The notes: generated by a model from the letters alone, not told the origin. Shown: positions 34,901-43,793, counted from the stretch's first letter. The stretch: DNA of 64,000 nt from Butyrivibrio proteoclasticus P6B7 (GCF_000622085.1 NZ_JHWL01000011.1:1-64000), one strand, 5' to 3'. Program-made: numbers and translations.

Positions 34901-35953
34901 ATGCCAGCAAAAGTCACCTTACAGGATATAGCAGATGCTCTTGGAGTATCCAGAAATACCGTATCCAAGGCTATAAATAACACCGGAGTTTTAGCTGAAG
35001 CTACCAGACAGAAGGTTTTAGAGAAGGCTATCGAAATGGGATACAAGCAATTTTCTTATGCCAATTCCATTTCAGACATTACAAATCCTTTCAGTTCCCA
35101 ACCCAAGGCTTCAGGAGAGATTGCCCTCTTTTCAGGCAGTTTTCTTAATAATTCTCACTTTGCTTCTACCATGCTTGATAAATTTCAATATGAAATTTCT
35201 CTGCTTGGCTATAGCCTGACAATGCACCGGGTTGATCATCAGAATATAGAGTCAAGGGCTCTTCCTCTCTCATTCAGACCGGATAACACCAAGGCTATTG
35301 TATGCATCGAAATGTTTGATCACTCCTATTGTGAAATGTTGTGCAGCCTAGGATTACCTGTTCTCATGATAGATGCTCCCGTTGCAAGCTACTGGAGACC
35401 ATTAAGCGCAGATGTTCTGCTCATGGATAATTTTTCCAATATATATACAGTCGTTAATGACATGAGCAAAAAGGGAATTACCAAGATAGGATTTGTAGGC
35501 CAGGTCACACATTGCCGTTCTTTCTACGAGCGATTCATAGCCTTTAGGGAGGCAATGTATATCAATAATCTGAACTTTGACGAAAAATATTGTCTTACAG
35601 AGGTTCATCCTCACGGATTAGAATATAGAGAATACTTATTCGAAGCTCTTACGAAGATTCAAGAAATGCCCGAACTCTTTATTTGTGCCAACGATTTTGT
35701 AGCTCTCGATCTGATATCCGGCCTCAAGAGAATGGGAATAGAATGTCCACGTGATATCAAGATATTCGGTTTTGATGATTCCCCCGAGTCCAAGATCATG
35801 TCTCCTTCTCTCTCAACCAGCCACATACACAGCCAGATAATCGGTTATTCAGCTGCCAACCTTGTAATCTCAAGGATTGAGCAGCCTGATCTCAATTACA
35901 GGATAACCTATACAGAGACTGATCTTATTTACAGAGAATCAACACAGATGTAA
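34901..35953 (+). CDS. LacI-family transcriptional regulator of the fructan locus
   Basis: 350 residues. The N-terminal HTH reads VTLQDIADALGVSRNTVSKA followed by a hinge helix region, then a periplasmic-binding-protein-like effector domain ending in EQPDLNYRITYTETDLIYRE. The frame opens at 34814, but GTGGAG before the ATG at 34901 and the immediate HTH fix the start. Divergent placement implies it senses fructose, sucrose or a phosphorylated derivative and represses the transporter operon. Confidence 0.9.
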   Translation: MPAKVTLQDIADALGVSRNTVSKAINNTGVLAEATRQKVLEKAIEMGYKQFSYANSISDITNPFSSQPKASGEIALFSGSFLNNSHFASTMLDKFQYEISLLGYSLTMHRVDHQNIESRALPLSFRPDNTKAIVCIEMFDHSYCEMLCSLGLPVLMIDAPVASYWRPLSADVLLMDNFSNIYTVVNDMSKKGITKIGFVGQVTHCRSFYERFIAFREAMYINNLNFDEKYCLTEVHPHGLEYREYLFEALTKIQEMPELFICANDFVALDLISGLKRMGIECPRDIKIFGFDDSPESKIMSPSLSTSHIHSQIIGYSAANLVISRIEQPDLNYRITYTETDLIYRESTQM

Positions 35954-36263
35954 TAAAATGTAAAATAGAATGTCGCTCGCGACATTCTCGCGCCGAGCGC
36001 GGTTGACAAGGTCAACATAATTCCAATCGCGCGATGTGCAGATCACTTGGCGAGGTTTTTTCGAGCCTAGTGAAATGTCATACACAGTAGTGCGCATCCT
36101 TAGCGGAGCGATTTTTATGTAATAGGAAGCAATTTCCTATTACAGAACAAAATTTTCTGCGTTTCACCGAGGCTGAATACAATTATAGATAAAAGAAAAA
36201 GACGCATAAACCATATGGTCTACACGCCTTACATCAGCATTGATGATTACTCCACTCTATTAT
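35954..36263. other. Left boundary of the rpsI accretion island with an integrase-end arm remnant
   Basis: No gene. Two inverted GC-rich stretches follow lacI. TAATAGGAAGCAATTTCCTA (36120 on, continuing TTA) is a perfect 9-bp hairpin. From 36147 to 36199 the sequence ACAAAATTTTCTGCGTTTCA and its continuation match the arm beside the integrase at 61768-61820 almost base for base. The core that should follow is missing, so this is the decayed right end of an older unit. Confidence 0.6.
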
Positions 36264-36740
36264 TTATGATTCATTAACCAGCTTCCCTGTCATATGCTCA
36301 GGAATGAGTTCAAGGCACTGTACTCTCGGCAGAGCATTTTTCAATTCCTTTTGTAAATACTCTTCATCATCCGTGAACTTTTTAGTGAGATTGGTACAGA
36401 TTTTTATTGCAGTATCCTCATCCTCAACCAGCTTGATTCTGCCAAATACAATTACGCTGTTAATATTTAAAGCCCAATCGTCGTCTTTCCGATAGCCTTC
36501 ATCCCAGGTGCAAAAGCTGACTTTATCACAAGCCTTAATTGCATCAATCTTGTGACCTTCCTTAGCCCCATGAAAATAGATTTTCCCATCCTCTTCACAA
36601 TACCACTGGTTAATCGGTAAGCCATACGGATAACCATCCTCGCCAATCAGGGACAGTACTCCTCTCTTTGAATTTTTCAGCACCTCAATGCACTGTTCAT
36701 CTGTAATCTGTTGCTTAAATCTTCTCATCTTTCTAAACAT
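36264..36740 (-). CDS. Pyridoxamine 5'-phosphate oxidase-like flavoprotein (NimA-type)
   Basis: About 158 residues with the split-barrel FMN fold: GVLSLIGEDGYPYGLPINQW, KIYFHGAKEGHKIDAIKA (conserved His) and VSFCTWDEGY. The family includes nitroimidazole reductases and other flavin or F420 enzymes. The ATG at 36740 has GAGGTG upstream. It begins a small redox cargo group in the leftmost remnant unit. Confidence 0.82.
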   Translation of the reverse strand: MFRKMRRFKQQITDEQCIEVLKNSKRGVLSLIGEDGYPYGLPINQWYCEEDGKIYFHGAKEGHKIDAIKACDKVSFCTWDEGYRKDDDWALNINSVIVFGRIKLVEDEDTAIKICTNLTKKFTDDEEYLQKELKNALPRVQCLELIPEHMTGKLVNES

Positions 36741-36819
36741 AGTACACCTCAATCCTTTGCTAATAATTTTAATCCATACTTACTGGATTTTCAGATAATC
36801 CTCTTCTGCCACCGATTCA

Positions 36820-37146
36820 TTATATCGGATATACTTCTTTTGCCAGATTAAACACAGCCCATGCCTTTGGCCATCCGGCATAGAAAGCCACATGCGTGAT
36901 AACAGCAGCCATCTCTTTTTGAGTAACGCCATGATTTTTAGCATTCATGATATGATATTTCAGACTGCTGTCTGTGATTCCCTGAGACATTAGTGCCACA
37001 ACTGTAATGATACTCCTTGTCTTTACATCAATGTCCTGATTATTCCAGTTCTCTCCAAATAAAACATCATCATTAAAATGCGCAAAATCCGGTGCAAATT
37101 CTCCAAGCTGTTCTCTTCCAGCTGTCTGTACAATCTTTTCGCTCAT
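36820..37146 (-). CDS. Carboxymuconolactone decarboxylase-family protein
   Basis: 108 residues of the CMD/AhpD-like fold: FGENWNNQDIDVKTRSIITV and MNAKNHGVTQKEMAAVITH. The usual CxxC of AhpD is absent, so peroxidase function is unlikely; decarboxylase-like or redox accessory roles are possible. Grouped with flavodoxin and monooxygenase genes. Confidence 0.85.
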   Translation of the reverse strand: MSEKIVQTAGREQLGEFAPDFAHFNDDVLFGENWNNQDIDVKTRSIITVVALMSQGITDSSLKYHIMNAKNHGVTQKEMAAVITHVAFYAGWPKAWAVFNLAKEVYPI

Positions 37147-37160
37147 ATTCCTCACTCCTT

Positions 37161-37348
37161 CTATTCAAGCTCTAATCCTGTTAACCAGTTCTTTATCTCA
37201 TCATCTGTAGCACTTCCGCTAAATCTGTTGCCGGATAGCCAGTTTCCTGTCCCGTTTTTTCTGAAATATTGGAGCTGCTCTTCTCAATACTACTGCTTCC
37301 CGAGGTGCAGAATGCTGAGATAAGTAGCATTGAAATTATTTTCTTCAT
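37161..37348 (-). pseudogene. Decayed flavodoxin-like lipoprotein
   Basis: ATG 37348 encodes a short signal (MKKIISMLLISAFCTSG) and runs out of frame at MMR. Another frame supplies DDEIKNWLTGLELE, typical of the last helix of clostridial flavodoxin lipoproteins, ending at TAG 37161. Most of the 150-residue core is deleted. Confidence 0.65.
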
Positions 37349-37361
37349 CAGGCACCCTTTC

Positions 37362-37691
37362 TTATTTTCTTATGAAATCTTTATCCTTATCCGGCATACT
37401 GTTGTCAGAGACATACCTTTCTACAGTCATATGAAGATCATATTTTTCGCGAAGCTCCATGATAGTCTGCATCATAGGTGAAGCATGATGGACATCAATA
37501 GACTCCTGATCCTCCCAACTATCTATCAGAAGAATTGTCTCAGGGTCATCCAAAGACTGATAATACTCATACTTAAGATTTCCTGCCTCACTTCGTATTT
37601 TTTCAACCGTTCCGCTTTTTGTCATTTCCTCTGCAAATCTTTTTGCAGCACCATCTGTTCCTTTATAACGTAAATTAACTGTAATGCTCAT
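37362..37691 (-). CDS. Antibiotic biosynthesis monooxygenase-domain protein (YgiN-like)
   Basis: About 109 residues of the dimeric alpha-beta barrel ABM fold: VNLRYKGTDGAAKRFAEEM, YEYYQSLDDPETILLIDSWE and HHASPMMQTI. Homologues act as quinol monooxygenases or heme-related enzymes. GGAGG sits before two adjacent ATGs (37694 and 37691); spacing favours 37691. Confidence 0.82.
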   Translation of the reverse strand: MSITVNLRYKGTDGAAKRFAEEMTKSGTVEKIRSEAGNLKYEYYQSLDDPETILLIDSWEDQESIDVHHASPMMQTIMELREKYDLHMTVERYVSDNSMPDKDKDFIRK

Positions 37692-37769
37692 CATAGACCT
37701 CCAATCACAGATTTTTACCGGTTTCATATGCTTCAGGTAATCAATTATCCCCTGGACTGAAAAATATTC

Positions 37770-38255
37770 CTACAGCCACGCTTTCACTTTATCTTTTGAT
37801 TCTTTAGCCTGCGAACCCTTGATTGCCAGACCTGTTGTTTCAACGTCTGCTCCCTTGCACATCTTCTTTACATCAGCAGGCATCCCTGAAAGGCCGGATC
37901 CTTCATGAGTACAGATTACACGGACCTTCTTATTGCTAAAATCCAATCCTTCGAGCGCCGTCTCAACTTCAGGCGCATATGTCCCCCAGTAAATCGGACT
38001 CATTACAAAAACGGTATCATAATCCGAAATATCCCCCAGTTTCTCCCTGATAGGAGCGTTTCCGATACGTTTTTTTGCTTCTTCGATGCAAGTTTTATAA
38101 TCCTTCGCATATGGAATTTCCGGCTCAACCTTAAACATATCTGCCCCGGTTAATTCTTGAACATATTCTGCAACAATCTCGGTATTACCTTTATCAATGT
38201 AACCGACTGCGTAATTCTCATCAGCTCTGCTGAAATAAATGATCAAAGATTTCAT
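37770..38255 (-). CDS. Flavodoxin
   Basis: 161 residues. The FMN phosphate loop region is IIYFSRADENYAVGYIDKGN followed by TEIVAEYV; FVMSPIYWGTYAPEVETAL gives the isoalloxazine-binding loop. The insertion after YFSR is typical of flavodoxin_4-type proteins. It probably donates electrons to partners in the same redox cluster. The ATG at 38255 follows AGGAGGATGCC. Confidence 0.85.
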   Translation of the reverse strand: MKSLIIYFSRADENYAVGYIDKGNTEIVAEYVQELTGADMFKVEPEIPYAKDYKTCIEEAKKRIGNAPIREKLGDISDYDTVFVMSPIYWGTYAPEVETALEGLDFSNKKVRVICTHEGSGLSGMPADVKKMCKGADVETTGLAIKGSQAKESKDKVKAWL

Positions 38256-38415
38256 AGGCATCCTCCTTTTTTGAAATTCTCATTGTCATATAAATGGAAT
38301 ATAATCATTACTTCTTTGGTATGATTGAATTTATAATCACTATTTCTCATTCTATCCAATGTACCCACATAAAACAATGGCGTTTTCACGCCCCTGCCTA
38401 CTGCTATCATAGTAT

Positions 38416-38589
38416 TCATCTCTCCGGACTGAGATTATTTCTTTTGAGATTCGGACCTTGCTTTTCCTTCCTCTGATCTACGATTGCCTGGTTCTCTCTA
38501 AGCTTTTGTAAGAGACTTGTCCTAGCCTTTTCAGCTACCTCAGGCTTCTTGGTTTTATCCCACCATTCTTTGAATGTTTTGAAAGCTTT
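38416..38589 (-). pseudogene. C-terminal remnant of a MobV-type relaxase
   Basis: KAFKTFKEWWDKTKKPEVAE and the following KARTSLL match residues near the C-terminus of the intact relaxase at 56959-58038 with few changes. The frame begins within the terminator hairpin of the neighbouring att site, so everything upstream (catalytic domain, oriT, replication and integrase genes) was deleted. The GGCG/CGCC stem-loop 3' of it (about 38379) also matches the one 3' of the intact gene. Confidence 0.85.
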
Positions 38590-38597
38590 CGGCACAC

Positions 38598-38777
38598 AAA
38601 AAAAGACCTGGTACATTGTACCGAGTCTTTTGAAATCTGCAATAGCAGATCGATTATCTCTTTGAGAACTTTTTCAATGTCCTAAGTGCTGTGTTTGTGG
38701 CATTTCTAGGACGAGTTGCTGTTTACCTGCTGCGTACGCAAGGAAGCTCAGGGCTACTGTATGCGGCTGGTGGCAAC
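38598..38777. repeat. att site 1 (rpsI 3'-end copy) with terminator and left arm
   Basis: The core GATTATCTCTTTGAGAAC (38652-38669) is identical to the last codons of rpsI. On its left is a minus-strand terminator (GACTCGGTACAATGTACC, then T7). On its right is the conserved arm of about 108 bp containing GCTGTTTACCTGCTGCGTAC and ending GGCTGGTGGCAAC at 38777. The same layout occurs at three other sites. Confidence 0.85.
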
Positions 38778-38852
38778 ATTACATTCTCTTTTTACTAATA
38801 CCTTTAATAAATGTTGTCTTTTTTGTTGTGAATAATTTTGATTTTTTACTCA

Positions 38853-39662
38853 TTACGGATTTTGAGCGATCATAATGTCAATACAGTGTTTATGAGGCAC
38901 TCCGCCGCTATTGCAATCATAGATTCTCTCGTTCATTTGAGATATTACCCAATCATGATAGTATGTAAAAATCTCGCCTGACTTCCATGTATAACGAAAT
39001 GATTTTTTCTTTTTATCGCTGACTTCAATGAATGGCTTGTCTACAAATACTTTGATCGCATTCAGTCCGTTTGCATTGGTATGTTCTTTCAAATGCTCTG
39101 TTATGCTGGTTCGAAGCTCCGGTTTCATATAGTCAAAAACGCCGCTGCTAAAGATAATATCGTAATTTTCAGAGAGCCTGTAATCATTTAGATCAGCCTG
39201 GAAGAAGTCTACATGCGTGCCGCATTTTTCTGCCAGACGTTTTCCCTTCTCGATACCATCTTTTGACAGATCAAATGCTGTTACCTGATAGCCATTCCTT
39301 GCAAAAAACACAGCATCTTTTCCCTCACCACATCCAATATCCAGAACTTTCAGTGGCTTAACAGGTGGCATCATCTTAATGATATCCAGACATGTTTCAT
39401 TGGGCTGTACGCCCCAAAAGTACTCGTTCTCTTTGTACCTGTCATCATAATAGCCATGGGTCTTATATTCATAGCCCAGCAGTGCATCTGATGATGTGTT
39501 TAGTTCTGCTGCCAACAAGGGGAGTAGATCTATATCCGGGTAGCTTGTTCCTTTCTCCCATTTTGATACTGCCTGAAAAGATACGCCAAGTTTATCAGCC
39601 AGCACTTGCTGCGTTAATCCGAGTTCTTTTCTTTTGACCATAATAACATTGCCTATATTCAT
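38853..39662 (-). CDS. XRE helix-turn-helix fused to a SAM methyltransferase
   Basis: 269 residues. The first 65 are an XRE domain (LGLTQQVLADKLGVSFQAVS, KWEKGTSYPDIDLLP); the rest is a class I methyltransferase with VLDIGCGEGKDAVFFARNGY and the TehB-like DFFQADLNDYRLSENYDIIF. Fusions of this type are frequent in Clostridia and are presumed resistance or small-molecule methyltransferases with their own regulator domain. First cargo gene of the second unit. Confidence 0.85.
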   Translation of the reverse strand: MNIGNVIMVKRKELGLTQQVLADKLGVSFQAVSKWEKGTSYPDIDLLPLLAAELNTSSDALLGYEYKTHGYYDDRYKENEYFWGVQPNETCLDIIKMMPPVKPLKVLDIGCGEGKDAVFFARNGYQVTAFDLSKDGIEKGKRLAEKCGTHVDFFQADLNDYRLSENYDIIFSSGVFDYMKPELRTSITEHLKEHTNANGLNAIKVFVDKPFIEVSDKKKKSFRYTWKSGEIFTYYHDWVISQMNERIYDCNSGGVPHKHCIDIMIAQNP

Positions 39663-39933
39663 TGGTTCTCACCTCCATGAATACATAGTACTTCTGGCAA
39701 TCTGATTTTCCTATAACTTATCTGTTTAATTAGTATAGTTTTTTCTACCAGTAGTTGAAATGATGATAAATGCGCCTGCGCTTGTGCCTTTAGGATCTAT
39801 ACAAACGATATTGGTTCTAATAATTGTAGACTATTGATTCTAATACTTTCTCATAATCATCGTCTATTAGTATTATGCACCGGTTATCAATATGATCATT
39901 TATTAAGTTCTCCAATTTTAAGAATATTTTATT
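39663..39933. other. Intergenic region with a possible decayed ATPase start
   Basis: On the minus strand, TTGGAGAACTTAATAA precedes an ATG at 39899 that reads MIILITGA and stops, like the first strand and P-loop of a small kinase. A further fragment DDDYEKVLESIVYNY follows before a stop. Both are too short to assign. A promoter for the HTH-methyltransferase gene is likely around 39700-39740. Confidence 0.3.
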
Positions 39934-40488
39934 CTAACATCTATCACTTTTAATCATTGAATGCCACACTTTATCATATAGAATTCCTTTATTATTCTTT
40001 CCTGTCGCACGCAAAGTTCCTTCTAGCTTCATTCCAGCTTTGTCCATTACCCTGCCGGATTTAGGATTATTAGCATCGTGGCAAGCTGCAACACGGTTAA
40101 ATTTGACAACATCAAACAAGTAATCTAAAACTACCTTCAACGCTTCAGGCATTATTTCTTGTCCCCAGTAGTTTTTGCTCATACAATATCCTATTTCTGC
40201 GGCTTCTAACTTTTCATTAAGTTCAACTACTGAAATATTTCCTATAGCCTGCCCGTTTTCCTTAAGTTCAATTACCCAGTTAAAATATGCACCATCTTCA
40301 TATTTACTGATCCAGTCTTCTAAAAGCTGCCTTGTAGAATCTACATTTGGATGTGGAGACCAGGTGAGAAATTCCGTAACTTCGGAATCTGATGCCCAGT
40401 TATTGTACATATCATCAGCATCCTCAATGGTAAACCTCCTAAGTATAAGTCTTGATGTTTCTAGTGTGCGTGTTCCTGTCTTTTTCAT
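39934..40488 (-). CDS. GNAT acetyltransferase (RimJ/RimL-like)
   Basis: 184 residues: TLETSRLILRRFTIEDADDM, AIGNISVVELNEKLEAAEIG, YCMSKNYWGQEIMPEALKVV and CHDANNPKSGRVMDKAGMKL match the RimJ/RimL group with the acetyl-CoA P-loop region and Asn-x-x-Ser motif. The substrate, whether a protein N-terminus or a small amine, is unknown. Confidence 0.9.
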   Translation of the reverse strand: MKKTGTRTLETSRLILRRFTIEDADDMYNNWASDSEVTEFLTWSPHPNVDSTRQLLEDWISKYEDGAYFNWVIELKENGQAIGNISVVELNEKLEAAEIGYCMSKNYWGQEIMPEALKVVLDYLFDVVKFNRVAACHDANNPKSGRVMDKAGMKLEGTLRATGKNNKGILYDKVWHSMIKSDRC

Positions 40489-40517
40489 GTTATCGTCTCC
40501 ATCTAAAGAATATTCTT

Positions 40518-40991
40518 CTATCTATTCTGGCTCTCAATTGTCTTTACTATAGCTACATCCAACTCATCTACATATCCGATATCTTCCTTCAGATCCCATA
40601 GACGTATCTTTGTCATCTCATCGCCCTCAGAATAAGCAAAGGGCTCCAAGTATTCTTTTTTTCCAAAGAAAACAGCTTGATATTTCTGAATTCCGTGTGA
40701 GTCTGTAACTTTGAATAATCCTCTAAACTCCAAATCCATATCGCTCTGATGTGTTTCCTCAAACAATTCTCTATAGGCTGCTTGCCTGGCTGTTTCACCT
40801 TCCTCGATACCTCCAGCCGGAAATTCCCACTGTTTTCGCCAATCATTATATCCAATCAAATACTCGTCACCGACTTTGACTATAGCATATGCACCTGTAA
40901 CATTGGGATATTCTGATATTTGAGCTTCTGAAATATCTATAAATTCATGAAGAATCCAGCCGCTCCTGTTTTTAGCAATAACATTATTCAT
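40518..40991 (-). CDS. NUDIX hydrolase
   Basis: 157 residues with the Nudix box GGIEEGETARQAAYRELFEE (GX5EX7REUXEE). The N-terminal part VTGAYAIVKVGDEYLIGYND forms the usual first strands. It hydrolyses nucleoside-diphosphate-linked compounds; the specificity is not evident. A gap of 29 bp to the GNAT gene suggests co-transcription. Confidence 0.9.
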   Translation of the reverse strand: MNNVIAKNRSGWILHEFIDISEAQISEYPNVTGAYAIVKVGDEYLIGYNDWRKQWEFPAGGIEEGETARQAAYRELFEETHQSDMDLEFRGLFKVTDSHGIQKYQAVFFGKKEYLEPFAYSEGDEMTKIRLWDLKEDIGYVDELDVAIVKTIESQNR

Positions 40992-41071
40992 AATTCTGCC
41001 TCATAGAATATATTCGTCATAATTTAATGCCAAAAAGGGAGTTCATGTGAACTCCCTAAGTCATGGACTTA

Positions 41072-41623
41072 TCAAATATTAGCGTTAATTTCTTTTACAA
41101 TCTCAATAACTTCAATATCACCATCCGCAAGAATCTCTAGAATTTCTCGGTGGCCATCGTCGTTTTCTCCATTGCGCCAGTATACTTCAGCCATTTTAAG
41201 ATTTTCTTCTTCAGAAACGCATCCGTCAAAGCACTTATATGCATCTCCTTCATAGGTATTGCCATTAACCTTGACCTTTGCAATTCCATATGTCGGGCGA
41301 CCAAGTTTGGCAAAATAATCTCCCCATTGTTCTGCTTCTTTGAATGATCTTGAAACATAGATTGATGTCATTCTCGAAGGATACTGCGGATACTTTTGCT
41401 TTCTAACTTTCTCAAGTGCAAGTTCTCGAAGAGCAACCATTACCGGATGATCAAGTTCTGTATCCTTGTATTTATCCGGATTATTGTATATGTCTTCAAC
41501 TATTTTGATATGGTCATATACTCTCTTATGAACGCCATTAGGATGACTTTCATCCAATACAATATGCTCCCCTGCTTTCTTGGGTATATCTGATATTACA
41601 TGATATAAAAATTGTTTTTCCAT
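41072..41623 (-). CDS. DUF2441-like protein
   Basis: About 183 residues. It opens FLYHVISDIPKKAGEHIVLD, continues RELALEKVRKQKYPQYPSRM and SIYVSRSFKEAEQWGDYFAK, and ends in an acidic region. The arrangement resembles DUF2441 proteins, which have an ADP-ribosyltransferase-like layout, but I cannot confirm catalytic residues. ATG at 41623 preferred over 41638. Confidence 0.65.
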   Translation of the reverse strand: MEKQFLYHVISDIPKKAGEHIVLDESHPNGVHKRVYDHIKIVEDIYNNPDKYKDTELDHPVMVALRELALEKVRKQKYPQYPSRMTSIYVSRSFKEAEQWGDYFAKLGRPTYGIAKVKVNGNTYEGDAYKCFDGCVSEEENLKMAEVYWRNGENDDGHREILEILADGDIEVIEIVKEINANI

Positions 41624-41642
41624 TTGTATTCTCCCCAATATG

Positions 41643-41906
41643 TTATCTATTCTGGCTTTTCAGTACTCTGTAAACTGATTTTTCCGATAAAGAATATTTC
41701 TTGGATAAGTCAGTCACAGTAAATCCATTTTTATACTCTTTGTATATATTCCGATTTCTTGCTGCATAATATTGTTTCGAATGAGTCTGGCTTCCCCAGT
41801 CCTGTTTTTCTTTGCAAGGAATATAAATATTTTTACCGCTTACATATTGCTGAATAACCTCGATAAGATCTTGGGGCAGAATCGTTTCTGCTTTGATATA
41901 GCTCAT
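41643..41906 (-). CDS. CD3324-family (Mor-like) DNA-binding protein
   Basis: 87 residues: ETILPQDLIEVIQQYVSGKN, IYIPCKEKQDWGSQTHSKQY and the helix-turn-helix FTVTDLSKKYSLSEKSVYRV. This is the small CD3324 family related to the phage Mor activator domain. It sits four genes into the unit, next to DUF2441, and probably regulates local genes. Confidence 0.85.
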   Translation of the reverse strand: MSYIKAETILPQDLIEVIQQYVSGKNIYIPCKEKQDWGSQTHSKQYYAARNRNIYKEYKNGFTVTDLSKKYSLSEKSVYRVLKSQNR

Positions 41907-42102
41907 AAATCCTCCTGTTCTTTTAAGGATTCTTCTGAGCTTAATTGTTCTTTTTTATTTTAAGCTCAGATTACTGAGCGATTACATATTTCCTCATATG
42001 CCTTCTCCTTTCAAGTATCAATATATTGATGATAACATCTACCATCCTCTTATAACAATCTCAACTTTGTTTCTAACAAAAGATGAGAAAAAAATAATTC
42101 TT

Positions 42103-43044
42103 TTAAATCCTTAGTAAATTCATTACCATAGCTGTCATAATGTCTTTTTCATCAGGATTGGATTCAGCAATCATGAGGGTTATAGCTACAATTGCCCCAT
42201 CACTTATTATCTTCTGTCCATCCCTAAAAAGCGCGTTATTTCTGCTCAAAAACTCCAAGAACAATGATGCTGCAATTCTCTTACAGCCATCCTCAAAAGG
42301 ATGATCCTTTATCATGAAATAAAGAAGATTGGCTGCCTTTTCCTCTAATGAAGGATATACTTCCCCTCCAAATACATCCTGATAGACTGCTGCCAAAATA
42401 CCTTCCACCTTACCAACTTCTTTCTCTACTCCAAATACATCGGATTTGAAAGTATCCTCCATATGATTGACCATCTCTCTGCAATCACTATAGGTGATCC
42501 TGTATATTGGTCTTGAACCTTCAGGCTTCTCAAGAGATTGGTGATCATATTGATCCAAAAGCATAAGCGCCTGTGTGTATAGATTTACAGCCCTGAGTAC
42601 ATCCTGTTGCTCAATATCAAGTGTCCCTGCTATCATCTTTGTTTGTATTTCAACAGTTTTTTGAAGTGCTTGAAGCCTGCGCTCGTTTATTGCATAGCCA
42701 TTGATAATGTACTGTTTCAGTACATTACTAGCCCATTGTCTAAATTCAGTACCGCGCTGAGATTTAACTCGGTAACCAACGGAAATAATTACATCCAGAT
42801 TATAGTACTTTGGTGGTCTTGATGCTTTATTAGTACTTCCGTCGAAAATTTCGACGGAAGTATTTTTATCCACTTCGCCTTCTTTAAAAACATTCGAAAC
42901 ATGATAAGTTATAGTTGATCTGGCCGTATCAAATAGCTCTGCCATCTGATCTTGAGTAAGCCAGACTGTATCCCCATCCATAGGTACTGACAAAACAACT
43001 TTTTTATCTTTTGATTCAAATAATACTATCTCATTATTTTCCAT
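42103..43044 (-). CDS. RhuM-type protein with C-terminal Fic/Doc domain
   Basis: About 313 residues. The N-terminus is the RhuM region (VWLTQDQMAELFDTARSTIT, ISVGYRVKSQRGTEFRQWAS); the C-terminus is Fic-like with HPFEDGCKRIAASLFLEFL, in which the canonical Asn of HPFxxGNKR is Cys. Fic domains transfer AMP or phosphate onto proteins, and Doc relatives are toxins. The start overlaps the XRE gene by 11 bases, giving a regulator-toxin-like pair. Whether the altered motif is active is unknown. Confidence 0.85.
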   Translation of the reverse strand: MENNEIVLFESKDKKVVLSVPMDGDTVWLTQDQMAELFDTARSTITYHVSNVFKEGEVDKNTSVEIFDGSTNKASRPPKYYNLDVIISVGYRVKSQRGTEFRQWASNVLKQYIINGYAINERRLQALQKTVEIQTKMIAGTLDIEQQDVLRAVNLYTQALMLLDQYDHQSLEKPEGSRPIYRITYSDCREMVNHMEDTFKSDVFGVEKEVGKVEGILAAVYQDVFGGEVYPSLEEKAANLLYFMIKDHPFEDGCKRIAASLFLEFLSRNNALFRDGQKIISDGAIVAITLMIAESNPDEKDIMTAMVMNLLRI

Positions 43045-43243
43045 CAACTTCTCCCCTATTCCCCATTATTTTTTCAAATTCAAGCTGATATGCGATCAGC
43101 CTCGGAATATACTCCGGAGGAGTTCTGCGTCCCGCTTCCCAATCCTCTAATGTGCGCACCGGAATACCTGTGTGAGTTGAAAACTCTTTCCTTGTTTCTC
43201 CTGTACTCTCTCTTAATTGCTTAATTCTCTCCGCTATATCCAT
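43034..43243 (-). CDS. Small XRE/Xre-like helix-turn-helix protein
   Basis: About 69 residues: IAERIKQLRESTGETRKEFS, then THTGIPVRTLEDWEAGRRTP. The GTRKEFS-WEAG pattern is typical of short antitoxin-like regulators found beside Fic/RhuM genes. TGGAGGTG precedes the ATG at 43243. Likely antitoxin or autoregulator for the downstream gene. Confidence 0.82.
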   Translation of the reverse strand: MDIAERIKQLRESTGETRKEFSTHTGIPVRTLEDWEAGRRTPPEYIPRLIAYQLEFEKIMGNRGEVDGK

Positions 43244-43373
43244 AATTGCACCTCCACGCAATGCGATTAATGTAATATATCACACTATGACCAGTATCTC
43301 AATGCGTGCTTTTCAAAAAGTATATCTTTTTTAGGCAACAAAAAACCCACAATATTCCTATTCAGATTTGATT

Positions 43374-43663
43374 TTGCTGTTTATCTGCTGTTTACTCGCT
43401 GCTTACTTACAAATTTTTCTGCGTTTCACCGAGGCTTAATACAATTATTGATAAAAGAAAAACCCCAGAAACACTGAGTTTCTGAGGCAAACAACGAGTC
43501 ACTTCGATTCCGCTTCGCTCCATCTCAGTCGCGACAGGCGTCGTATTACGAGATGCCATTCGCAGACACTTCGTGTCTTGCTCATGTCGCGCTGTCGCGC
43601 TATATATACGCCATGCCGACAGACTCGGAATGCTCAGGACTACTGTATGCGGCTGGTGGCAAC
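43374..43663. repeat. Core-less att junction: right arm, terminator and left-arm fragment
   Basis: 43374-43484 matches the integrase-side end at 61734-61848, including three 11-bp GCTGTTTAC repeats (43376-43408), TTTCTGCGTTTCACC and the same AAACCCCAGAAACACTGAGT terminator. 43632-43663 matches the last 32 bp of the left arm. Between them, where the core should be, is about 145 bp of unrelated GC-richer sequence. It is a scar of two fused units. Confidence 0.75.
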
Positions 43664-43793
43664 TTTAATAACCACGATCAAAAATAATACTCTGATTTTA
43701 CTTTCTACTCATTAAATCTTTGTCTGTCTTTTGTAAGAATATCTTCAAATATATTGCTACTATCTGTATTCAAATTAAAACAGCTTGGCTCAA

